DNA of 7,690 nt from Candidatus Methanovirga meridionalis (lineage in GTDB: Archaea; Methanobacteriota; Methanobacteria; Methanobacteriales; Methanobacteriaceae): assembly GCA_031289325.1 (NCBI GenBank), contig JAITPS010000235.1, positions 1 to 7,690 of the forward strand, written 5' to 3'. The number at the start of each line of letters is the position of its first letter. Position 1 is the first letter of the stretch. Position numbers and translations under genes: made by a program. A model generated the notes under the pieces. That model was not told where the DNA came from and did not search any database. It saw nothing but the letters and a program-made list of their open reading frames with translations. Shown here piece by piece: positions 1 through 5,703 of the stretch.

Positions 1-105
1 TGATTTATAATAATTTGATTTATAATAATTTGATTTATAATAATTTGATTTATAATAATTTGATTTATAATAATTTGATTTATAATAATTTGATTTATAA
101 TAATT
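1..105. repeat. 15-bp tandem repeat, 7 perfect copies
   Basis: Seven uninterrupted identical copies of TGATTTATAATAATT fill the first 105 bases, with no mismatch between copies. The array starts at the window edge, so its true length is unknown. After the last copy the sequence passes into non-repetitive AT-rich DNA. No open reading frame of useful length crosses it. Confidence 0.95.
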
Positions 106-285
106 TTTGATGAAATATACAATTTAATAAATGATATATCTATTTATTATTTTTATTATAAATATTTATATAGTTTTGAAATCTTAATAATTAAATAATA
201 TAATAATAAGTATATTACAGTCATCATGGAAAAGTTCTTAAATTTTAAAATAATAATTTTTTTATTAATTTATTCAATTTTAAAT
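106..285. other. AT-rich spacer without recognisable gene
   Basis: This stretch separates the first tandem array from the 14-bp array. It has no credible reading frame or RNA gene that I can recognise. Its one feature of note is the dispersed GTTCTTAA-type repeat copy at 223-268, listed separately. The nearby CATCATGG is one of the few patches with G and C. Confidence 0.6.
223..268 (+). repeat. Dispersed GTTCTTAA element, copy A
   Basis: This is a 46-bp segment with core AAAAGTTCTTAAATTTT followed by a T7 run and ATTAA. The reverse complement of 2271-2316 aligns to it without gaps at 39 of 46 positions by hand count. The shorter core AAAGTTCTTAA also occurs at 1765-1790 (+) and 6144-6169 (-). 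All copies are intergenic. The function is unknown; end of a degenerate mobile element, regulatory site or repeat-array boundary are all possible. Confidence 0.65.
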
Positions 286-327
286 ATCAATTTATAAAAA
301 TCAATTTATAAAAATCAATTTATAAAA
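286..327. repeat. 14-bp tandem repeat, 3 copies
   Basis: Three identical copies of ATCAATTTATAAAA lie at 286-299, 300-313 and 314-327. A diverging partial fourth copy (ATCAAG...) follows. The unit differs from those on either side, so this array arose separately. Confidence 0.9.
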
Positions 328-360
328 ATCAAGTTTTATTTTTAATTTCTAATTATTTGA

Positions 361-530
361 TTAAATAAAATTAAATAAAATTAAATAAAATTAAATAAAA
401 TTAAATAAAATAAAATAAAATAAAATTAAATAAAATAAAATTAAATAAAATTAAATTAAATAAAATTAAATTAAATAAAATTAAATTAAATTAAATAAAA
501 TTAAATAAAATTAAATTAAACTAAATAAAA
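361..530. repeat. Phased pentamer array (TTAAA/TAAAA), about 34 units
   Basis: The sequence divides without any change of phase into 34 consecutive pentamers. Nearly all are TTAAA or TAAAA; one is CTAAA. The first ten form five perfect copies of the 10-mer TTAAATAAAA (361-410), after which the two pentamers mix irregularly. Short A-tracts therefore recur every 5 or 10 bp, close to one helical turn, which would be expected to curve or stiffen the DNA. The array ends about 23 bp before the TATA-like box of the downstream glycosyltransferase gene. Confidence 0.9.
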
Positions 531-552
531 TAAATTATAATTAAAAATTATT

Positions 553-562
553 GATATATTTA
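553..562 (+). promoter_or_regulatory. TATA-like box of the glycosyltransferase gene
   Basis: GATATATTTA is centred about 31 bp before the ATG at 589. Archaeal TATA boxes usually sit about 26-27 bp before the transcription start, which would put the start near 584 and leave a leader of only about five bases. The lack of a Shine-Dalgarno sequence before this ATG fits that. The AT-rich background makes chance TATA matches common, so this is tentative. Confidence 0.45.
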
Positions 563-588
563 CAAAAAATATCTGCACAATTGATAAA

Positions 589-1668
589 ATGAAAGCATTG
601 ATTGTTATTACAGGAAGAGGAATGGGTGGAGATGCTGTGAATGCATTGAATATTATTAAAGCATTAGAAGACATAAATATACAATGTGAAATAGCTTTAG
701 ATGTTAATGCACCAGGATTATTATTTAAAAAAAATGGTTATTCATGGCATAAAGTTCCTGTACCTCAAGCAGGAGGTCATGCAGCCACCAAATCAAATAT
801 AATAAAAGCAGGGATAAAAACATTGAAGGCAGTTTTCAAAACAAGGAATTTAATTAAAAAATTAAAGGTGGATGTTGTTGTTGGAGTAATCGGTGGAGGA
901 GCCATTGTAGGTTGTATTTCAGCTAAATTAGCTAAAGTTCCAGCTGTTGGAATAATTGATACTCCATTAGATACAAAGATTTGTACAAAACTAAACGAAT
1001 GTATTGTCTTACCAGAAGCACAAATGTTTAAACAAAAAATTATTCCTAAAAATGTTCATAAATCCTATTTTCCATTGACAAAGAGGATTGGAAAAGGTGA
1101 TAGTGAAAAAGCAATAGCAAAAATTAAGGAACTTGATAAAAATAGAATATTTGATGAAACCAAACCAAGTCTACTTTTTTCTTCTGGTTCTTCATTATTT
1201 AAAGGAACCGTGATATGTTTATCTAATTATTGTAAATATTTAAAGGAAAATAATAGATTAAATGATTATAATCTCATTTTAATTGGAGTCCCTCTTAAAG
1301 AAGAATATTTAGACTTAATAGATGAAAAACAAGTTATTAACTTAAAATACATAAATTGGATAAATGATCTTTACGAATTAGTTGATTTAGCTATTTTAAC
1401 AGATGATGGGGTAATGATTCAAGAATCTATTGCTTGTGAACTTCCAGCTGTTGCATTAACAAGGGTGAAATATGGAAGATATCATAACATGGAAAGTATA
1501 TTTTTAGGTGCAATTTTAGAATCAGAATTAGATCAAGGAAATAATAAAATTGATGAAGCTTTAGAAAATTTAGATAATTTAAAAAATAATTCAAAGAAGT
1601 ATGGCAAAGAAATTATATCTGCAGGTGAAAAAATAGCTAAAATCATTCTTGAAGAATCTATAAAATAA
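589..1668 (+). CDS. MurG-like GT-B family glycosyltransferase
   Basis: A 359-residue protein with the two-domain layout of GT-B glycosyltransferases related to MurG. The N-terminal Rossmann half begins KALIVITGRGMGGDAVNAL, a glycine-rich loop near residues 9-15, and carries VDVVVGVIGGGAIVG at about 94-108, which resembles the acceptor-side GGY/S region of MurG. The C-terminal half starts near PSLLFSSGSS (193-202). It contains INWINDLYELVDLAILTDDG followed by QESIACELPAVAL (255-290), the usual nucleotide-sugar-binding segment with a glutamate in the E-x-x-x-x-x-x-P pattern. No signal peptide or membrane helix is evident, so a cytoplasmic or peripheral enzyme is likely. It may add a sugar to a lipid-linked envelope precursor such as pseudomurein, but donor and acceptor cannot be read from the sequence. 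There is no Shine-Dalgarno motif before the ATG, and no upstream in-frame start was found. It stands alone between repeat-rich spacers. Confidence 0.75.
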   Translation: MKALIVITGRGMGGDAVNALNIIKALEDINIQCEIALDVNAPGLLFKKNGYSWHKVPVPQAGGHAATKSNIIKAGIKTLKAVFKTRNLIKKLKVDVVVGVIGGGAIVGCISAKLAKVPAVGIIDTPLDTKICTKLNECIVLPEAQMFKQKIIPKNVHKSYFPLTKRIGKGDSEKAIAKIKELDKNRIFDETKPSLLFSSGSSLFKGTVICLSNYCKYLKENNRLNDYNLILIGVPLKEEYLDLIDEKQVINLKYINWINDLYELVDLAILTDDGVMIQESIACELPAVALTRVKYGRYHNMESIFLGAILESELDQGNNKIDEALENLDNLKNNSKKYGKEIISAGEKIAKIILEESIK

Positions 1669-1680
1669 AATTATAGATAA

Positions 1681-1705
1681 TTTTTATTAAAATGATTCAA
1701 TTTTT
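1681..1705 (+). terminator. Possible poly-U terminator after the glycosyltransferase gene
   Basis: Two T5 runs (1681-1685 and 1701-1705) follow the stop codon within 40 bases. Archaeal RNA polymerase can terminate on U-rich stretches without a stable hairpin. The general AT richness makes the call weak. Confidence 0.3.
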
Positions 1706-1710
1706 ATCAA

Positions 1711-1743
1711 TAATTAATTTATATCTCATAATTAATTTATATC
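1711..1743. repeat. Direct repeat of 15 bp, period 18
   Basis: TAATTAATTTATATC occurs at 1711-1725 and again at 1729-1743, separated by three bases. It lies between the glycosyltransferase stop and the dispersed GTTCTTAA element at 1765. Confidence 0.8.
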
Positions 1744-1764
1744 AATTATTTAATTTATAGTATC

Positions 1765-1790
1765 TTTGATAAAGTTCTTAATAAATAATT
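1765..1790 (+). repeat. Dispersed GTTCTTAA element, copy B
   Basis: This 26-bp segment (TTTGATAAAGTTCTTAATAA and the six bases after it) is identical to the reverse complement of 6144-6169, more than 4 kb away. Similarity appears to extend further upstream, with TTATTTAATT near 1747 also present in the other copy. The core AAAGTTCTTAA is shared with copies A and C. Copy B points rightwards into the 20-bp array, and copy C (2271-2316) points leftwards out of the far side of the same block. Confidence 0.7.
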
Positions 1791-1829
1791 CTATTAAAAA
1801 ATATTAGTTTATAATTAGTTATATTAATT

Positions 1830-1929
1830 AAAATAAGTTCATATTATTTAAAATAAGTTCATATTATTTAAAATAAGTTCATATTATTTAAAATAAGTTT
1901 ATATTATTTAAAATAAGTTTATATTATTT
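1830..1929. repeat. 20-bp tandem repeat, 5 copies
   Basis: Five copies of AAAATAAGTTYATATTATTT lie end to end from 1830. The first three have C at the variable position and the last two have T, so two sub-variants sit in blocks. Further single copies of the same 20-mer occur at 2021-2040, 2161-2180 and (with one change, AAAATGAG) 2181-2200. That makes it the building block of the longer repeat that follows. Confidence 0.93.
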
Positions 1930-2264
1930 AAAATTTAAAATTATGGATTTTTATAAATTAATATTTAAAATTAAATAAATATTATTAAAAAATATTAATT
2001 TAAAATTATTTATATTATTTAAAATAAGTTTATATTATTTAAAATTTAAAATTATGGATTTTTATAAATTAATATTTAAAATTAAGTAAATATTATTAAA
2101 AAATGTAAAATTAAATAAATATTATTAAAAAATATTAATTTAAAATTATTTATATTAATTAAAATAAGTTTATATTATTTAAAATGAGTTTATATTATTT
2201 AAAATTTAAAATTATGGATTTTTATAAATTAATATTTAAAATTAAGTAAATATTATTAAAAAAT
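1930..2264. repeat. Higher-order repeat with a 64-bp core, 3 copies
   Basis: A 64-bp core beginning AAAATTTAAAATTATGGATT occurs at 1930-1993, 2041-2104 and 2201-2264, differing at only one or two bases. Each core is preceded by one or more copies of the 20-mer from the adjacent array. The spacing between cores is unequal (111 and 160 bp) because the second interval holds an extra internal duplication. The ATGG inside the core opens no useful reading frame. This is non-coding, recently duplicated DNA. Confidence 0.9.
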
Positions 2265-2270
2265 GTTAAT

Positions 2271-2316
2271 TTAATAAAAAAATTTATCATTCAAAATTTA
2301 AGAACTTTTTCATAAT
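2271..2316 (-). repeat. Dispersed GTTCTTAA element, copy C
   Basis: On the minus strand this reads ATTATG, then AAAAGTTCTTAAATTTT, a ten-base variable part, T7 and ATTAA. It matches copy A (223-268, plus strand) at 39 of 46 positions without gaps. It marks the right end of the repeat block that copy B starts, about 145 bp before the start codon of the EhaR-like gene. The role is unknown. Confidence 0.65.
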
Positions 2317-2337
2317 ACCCCTACATCATTAAAATAA

Positions 2338-2430
2338 AACTTATAAGTTCTATGTATTATAGTATGAGTATGTATTATAGTATGAGACTTAAATTTTTGC
2401 AATAATCATTACTTCTAATCTATAATATAC
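2338..2430 (+). promoter_or_regulatory. Promoter/operator region of the ehaR-ftr unit
   Basis: Three items lie together upstream of the gene. AACTTATAAGTT (2338-2349) is a perfect 12-bp palindrome. It is followed immediately by a perfect tandem duplication of the 18-mer TATGTATTATAGTATGAG (2351-2368 and 2369-2386). TATA-like elements occur within these copies (TATTATAG) and at 2421-2430 (TATAATATAC). The last would place the transcription start on top of the ribosome binding site, so an upstream TATA giving a 60-90 base leader seems more likely. The palindrome and the duplicated 18-mer are candidate regulator binding sites; no known operator was recognised. Confidence 0.4.
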
Positions 2431-2445
2431 AAACGAATAATAAAT

Positions 2446-2454
2446 AAAGGAGAG
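2446..2454 (+). promoter_or_regulatory. Ribosome binding site that selects a TTG start
   Basis: AAAGGAGAG contains AGGAG, complementary to the archaeal 16S rRNA tail, and ends nine bases before the TTG at 2462. The ATG at 2455 touches this site, is in another frame and stops after four codons, so TTG is the supported start. Confidence 0.8.
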
Positions 2455-2461
2455 ATGTTAA

Positions 2462-3490
2462 TTGATTAAAAAAGCATTTATAACTGATTGTGAAGGACCT
2501 GTATCTTTAAATGATAATGCTTATGAGCTTTGCAAAGAATTTATTCCTGATGGTGATGAGTTTTTCAAAGTTGTAAGTAGTTTTGATGATTATTTAGTAA
2601 GTATTAATCATGAAAACTATAATGCTGGTGATACTTTAAAACTAATAGCTCCGTTTTTAAAAGCTTATGGACTTAACAATGAGAAAATTTTTGATTTCTC
2701 TAAGAAAAATTTATCTTTGGTTAATGGTGCAAAAGAAACAATGGATTATGCAAAGAAAAATATAATTTCATATATAGTTAGTACAAGTTATGGTCAATAT
2801 ATTGAAAGCCTATCCAACAATATTAACTTTCCATTTCAAAATACATTTTATACATCATTGAGTCTAGATTGTTCAATCACGGTTGATGAAAAAAATTTAT
2901 TGTTATCATTTAAAGATGAAATTTTAAATGGTGATTTTAATCGCAACTATGAGATTTTCTTTAAAGAAATTCCTAAACTAAAGGCATATAAAATAATTGA
3001 AAGTACTGAAACCATTGGTGGTTTAGGTAAAAAAATAGCTATTGAGAAAATAATAGCAAAAGAAGATTTACTTGCTAAGGGTATAATGTATGTTGGAGAT
3101 AGTATAACTGATGTTGAACCATTAAGATTTGTTCGTGAAAATGAGGGTTTAGCTATTTCATTCAATGGAAATGAATTTGCTTTAAAAGAATCTGAAGTGG
3201 TTGTAGTCTCGGATGATACAATTGTAACCTCAATTTTATTAGATTTATTTGGAAGATACAATAAGAATTATTGTTTAGAATTTATAAAAATATATTCCGA
3301 TGATCCTCAAAAAGCTTTTGAAAATTTGAGAATGAATTTTTCTTTAATGGATAAGTTTAGAGAAGTTTTTAAGGATAAAAAAATTCCAATAATTGCAATC
3401 ATTGATGATGATAACTTTGATTATCTTCTTGAGAAGAGCATGGAAATGAGAAAGAAGATTCGAGGCAATGGTATTGGAGAACTTTCTTAA
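2462..3490 (+). CDS. ehaR: HAD-like protein, EhaR type (energy-converting hydrogenase A subunit R)
   Basis: A 342-residue soluble HAD-superfamily protein. Motif I is FITDCEGPVS (6-15), nucleophile Asp9, but the usual DxD is DxE (Glu11). Motif II is probably the Ser/Thr pair at 107-108 in IVSTSYG. Motif III is Lys190 or Lys191 in GGLGKK, and motif IV is YVGDSITD (210-217). From memory, methanogen proteins of this type are annotated as EhaR, encoded near the end of the eha operon of Methanobacteriales; Eha is a membrane hydrogenase that reduces ferredoxin for CO2 reduction. Here no other eha subunit gene is present, but an Ftr paralogue follows after 39 bp, as expected for the tail of that operon. 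Start is TTG with a good ribosome binding site. The biochemical activity is unknown. HAD membership is firm; the EhaR name is moderately sure. Confidence 0.7.
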   Translation: MIKKAFITDCEGPVSLNDNAYELCKEFIPDGDEFFKVVSSFDDYLVSINHENYNAGDTLKLIAPFLKAYGLNNEKIFDFSKKNLSLVNGAKETMDYAKKNIISYIVSTSYGQYIESLSNNINFPFQNTFYTSLSLDCSITVDEKNLLLSFKDEILNGDFNRNYEIFFKEIPKLKAYKIIESTETIGGLGKKIAIEKIIAKEDLLAKGIMYVGDSITDVEPLRFVRENEGLAISFNGNEFALKESEVVVVSDDTIVTSILLDLFGRYNKNYCLEFIKIYSDDPQKAFENLRMNFSLMDKFREVFKDKKIPIIAIIDDDNFDYLLEKSMEMRKKIRGNGIGELS

Positions 3491-3518
3491 TATTATTTTT
3501 TAAAGTATAATTAATTGA

Positions 3519-3526
3519 GTGGAGAT
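3519..3526 (+). promoter_or_regulatory. Ribosome binding site that sets the ftr start at 3530
   Basis: GTGGAGAT, with GGAG at 3521-3524, lies five bases before the ATG at 3530. A TTG at 3515 in the same frame would extend the protein by five residues. That TTG lies before this site and has no site of its own. Confidence 0.75.
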
Positions 3527-3529
3527 TTA

Positions 3530-4429
3530 ATGTCCTATAATAAAGTAGAAGATACCTTTTTTGAAGCTTATGATGGAATTTATTCAAGGTTACTTATAAC
3601 AGCTGATGATGAAGATATTTTAAAACAAGCAGCTTATGATTCAACAGCAACCCCTGGAGCTGTTATTGGAAGAATTGAAGGTGGAGTTGAGGGTTTTATT
3701 GATGAAAATAAAACTCCAGATAATAGAATTGGTGCTATTGCTCAATACTGGTTTAATTCGCATGATTTAAAAAAATTTGAAATTGAGTTGTCCTATCGAA
3801 TACGCCAAGATATTCTTGTTAAACCATTTACCTCTGTTTTTAATTTAACTCCTAATCCTAAAGGATTTATTAACATGATGAAACATGTTGGAAATTGTGG
3901 TGATGGTTACCAATGGGAAGAGAAAATCTTTGGTAAGAATATGATTAATGTCCCAATAGCTGTTCCAGATTTCAAAATAGAGCAGGAAATAGGTTATTCT
4001 GAAGGAATTATGGGTGCTAACTTTTGGTATATGTGTAATGAGAAGAAAGCTGTTGTTGAAGCAGGAAAAATAATTATTGAAGCTATTAATAATATTGAAG
4101 GAGTTATAACTCCTTTTGGAATATGTTCTGCTGCTTCTAAGGTTGAAACTAATTATCCTTGGATTGGCCCTACAACTAACCATCCATATTGCCCATCACT
4201 AAAAAAAAGACTTGTGAATGAATCTAAAGTCCCAGATAATGTTAAATATATTCCTGAAATTGTTGTTAACGGTGTTAATAAAGAAAGTATTAGTAAAGCT
4301 ATTAAAATAGCTATTGATTCTATTGTTGATAGAGAAGATATTGTAAAGATTTCAGCGGGTAACTTTAATGGTGAGTTAGGAAATTATAATTTTAAACTAC
4401 TTGATATTTTAAATACAAATAAAATATAG
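3530..4429 (+). CDS. ftr: Formylmethanofuran:tetrahydromethanopterin formyltransferase paralogue (FtrII-like)
   Basis: A 299-residue protein that aligns along its whole length with Ftr, the cytoplasmic enzyme moving a formyl group from formylmethanofuran to tetrahydromethanopterin in CO2-reducing methanogenesis. Matching segments are VEDTFFEAY (6-14), GGVEGF then KTPDNRIG (51-68), EIGYSEGIMGANFWYM (153-168), NIEGVITPF (188-196), PEIVVNG (242-248) and KISAGNFNGELG (273-284). Glu243 falls where the essential glutamate of Methanopyrus Ftr lies in its YEIVING motif. It is clearly divergent: the family's FPGG-V-ASGSK stretch reads FGICSAASK, one or more glycines short, and the next stretch (KYKFLKASTNEK in the canonical enzyme) is WIGPTTNHPY. 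It is therefore probably the second Ftr, described beside eha in Methanothermobacter, rather than the main catabolic enzyme. Family is sure; activity is inferred. Confidence 0.85.
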   Translation: MSYNKVEDTFFEAYDGIYSRLLITADDEDILKQAAYDSTATPGAVIGRIEGGVEGFIDENKTPDNRIGAIAQYWFNSHDLKKFEIELSYRIRQDILVKPFTSVFNLTPNPKGFINMMKHVGNCGDGYQWEEKIFGKNMINVPIAVPDFKIEQEIGYSEGIMGANFWYMCNEKKAVVEAGKIIIEAINNIEGVITPFGICSAASKVETNYPWIGPTTNHPYCPSLKKRLVNESKVPDNVKYIPEIVVNGVNKESISKAIKIAIDSIVDREDIVKISAGNFNGELGNYNFKLLDILNTNKI

Positions 4430-4553
4430 ACAGTATAGTTAAGATAAATTTTATATGCTGAGACATAGATTTCAAGTGTAAATATTAAAATCATATCATA
4501 AAATTAATGAAATTTTAGAACGAAGAAATAAAAATTATCACATAAATTTAATT
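4430..4553. other. Convergent spacer between ftr and purM
   Basis: This 124-bp spacer separates two genes that end toward each other. It holds no tandem array and no GTTCTTAA element, unlike the three long spacers. I see no hairpin of note on the plus strand. Confidence 0.5.
4523..4536 (-). terminator. Possible poly-U terminator after purM
   Basis: Read on the minus strand, AATTTTTATTTCTT lies about 20 bases past the purM stop. Such a U-rich run fits archaeal intrinsic termination, but the AT-rich context limits confidence. Confidence 0.35.
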
Positions 4554-5570
4554 TTAATATTTAATAATTTCATTAGTAAAAGTTTTTATAGTCACTTCAC
4601 CTTTATTAGAATTTACTTTTCCAATTTTATATGGAGTTGAATATTTTTTAAGATAATTAAATACACTTTGATAATCATTCTCACTTACAACCACTATAAA
4701 ACCAATTCCCATATTAAAAACTTTATACATTTCATTTAATGGAACATCTTGTTCATAAATTAACTTAAAAATATTGTGGAATTGAGGTAAATTATCTATT
4801 TCAAAACCAACATTCTCATTAAGTCGTTTAAGATTATTAAAACCTCCTCCAGTAATATGGGCCATACCAGTGATATTAAAATCGGTTTTTAAAAGGTTAA
4901 CAATTGGTTCTACATATATTTCTGTTGGCTTAAGTAATTCTTCCCCGAGGGTAGTTTTAGTTTTAGGAATAATATAATCAATTTTAAAATCAACAAGTAA
5001 AACTTTTCTTGCTAAACTTAAACCATTACTATGGATTCCACTGCTTTTTAATCCTATTAATATGTCCCCATCTTTAATTTCCTCTCCAGTGATAATTTTA
5101 TCAAGATCAACAATACCAATACCAGTAGCAGCCAAATCAAAATTATTAATAATATCTGGTAATGAAGCTGTTTCCCCACCAATTATAGCTGTTTTAGAAA
5201 TATGTGCTCCTTTTGCAAGACCATCAGCTATTTGAGAAGCAACTTCTGGATCCATCTTTTCAACAGCTAAGTAATCAACTAATGCAATTGGTTCAGCACC
5301 CACACAGAGCAAATCATTTACAACCATTGCAACACAATCAATTCCAATTGTATCATATTTATTCATTAATTCAGCTATTAAAACTTTACTACCAACACCA
5401 TCAGTACTCATAGCTATTCCTTTATCACCTAATCTTATTAAAGATGCGAAATGTCCACTTTTTGTAATCACATCCCTATTTTTTAGTGTTGAATCTAATT
5501 TAGAAGCTATTCTATGAACCGTGACCTCTTCAAGATCTATATCAACTCCAGACTCCGAATAGTTAACCAT
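4554..5570 (-). CDS. purM: Phosphoribosylformylglycinamidine cyclo-ligase (AIR synthetase)
   Basis: A 338-residue complete PurM, which closes the imidazole ring of FGAM with ATP to give aminoimidazole ribonucleotide in purine synthesis. Family signatures appear in order: YSESGVDID (4-12), STDGVGSKVLIA (55-66), GIDCVAMVVNDLLCVGAEP (76-94), AIIGGETASLPD (128-139), GLKSSGIHSNGLSLARK (173-189), LKPTEIYVEP (213-222), MAHITGGGFNNL (236-247) and VFNMGIGFIVVV (284-295). The length is normal and no key segment is missing. The ATG is preceded by GGTGG (5575-5579 on the minus strand), a short Shine-Dalgarno-like site about four bases away. It is the only minus-strand gene here, convergent with the Ftr paralogue and divergent from hisD, so it is probably transcribed alone. 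Confidence 0.97.
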   Translation of the reverse strand: MVNYSESGVDIDLEEVTVHRIASKLDSTLKNRDVITKSGHFASLIRLGDKGIAMSTDGVGSKVLIAELMNKYDTIGIDCVAMVVNDLLCVGAEPIALVDYLAVEKMDPEVASQIADGLAKGAHISKTAIIGGETASLPDIINNFDLAATGIGIVDLDKIITGEEIKDGDILIGLKSSGIHSNGLSLARKVLLVDFKIDYIIPKTKTTLGEELLKPTEIYVEPIVNLLKTDFNITGMAHITGGGFNNLKRLNENVGFEIDNLPQFHNIFKLIYEQDVPLNEMYKVFNMGIGFIVVVSENDYQSVFNYLKKYSTPYKIGKVNSNKGEVTIKTFTNEIIKY

Positions 5571-5600
5571 TTTTCCACCACAACCTTTTAAATATATTTT

Positions 5601-5657
5601 TTATAAGCATATTATTTCTGCAATTTTTTCAATAAGATTAATCTAATTACTATAAGA
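5601..5657 (-). promoter_or_regulatory. Probable purM promoter region
   Basis: On the minus strand, TATA-like sequences occur at 5651-5657 (TTATAGT) and 5601-5606 (TTATAA). The first would give a leader of roughly 55 bases. The second would start transcription almost at the ribosome binding site. I cannot choose between them from sequence alone. Confidence 0.3.
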
Positions 5658-5703
5658 GTGTCAAGATCTTACTCATGATTAAAAAAAAAAATGATAATAT
5701 AAA

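Noticed and set aside
1..530. Tandem arrays as a CRISPR locus
   Set aside because: The units follow each other directly with no unique spacers of constant length, and there is no Cas gene in the window.
1830..2264. Repeats as iterons of a replication origin
   Set aside because: No Orc1/Cdc6 gene or GC-rich origin recognition box is nearby, and the neighbouring genes are metabolic. AT richness alone is not evidence of an origin.
223..2316. Complete insertion sequence between copies A and C
   Set aside because: The interval holds a normal glycosyltransferase gene and no transposase-like protein or visible target duplication.
2947..3261. Minus-strand open frame of 104 codons opposite ehaR
   Set aside because: It is an antisense shadow of a well-supported gene with HAD motifs, lacks a ribosome binding site and shows no family features.
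3515..3529. TTG at 3515 as the start of the Ftr paralogue
   Set aside because: The ribosome binding site lies after this TTG and before the ATG at 3530, and the family N-terminus aligns with the ATG start.
3845..4183. Minus-strand open frame of 112 codons opposite ftr
   Set aside because: The plus strand here encodes conserved Ftr motifs. The antisense product is low-complexity, rich in Ser, Asn, Phe and Ile.
4430..4553. tRNA or small RNA gene in the ftr-purM spacer (GCTGAGACATAG patch)
   Set aside because: No cloverleaf, T-loop motif or stable stem could be drawn.
5204..5413. Plus-strand Gln/His/Leu-rich frame inside purM
   Set aside because: It is an antisense product of conserved PurM codons and has no independent support.
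5655..5680. A fifth GTTCTTAA-type element near purM (minus strand CATGAGTAAGATCTTGA)
   Set aside because: It resembles copy A only loosely, lacks the GTTCTTAA core and has no T-run at the right distance.
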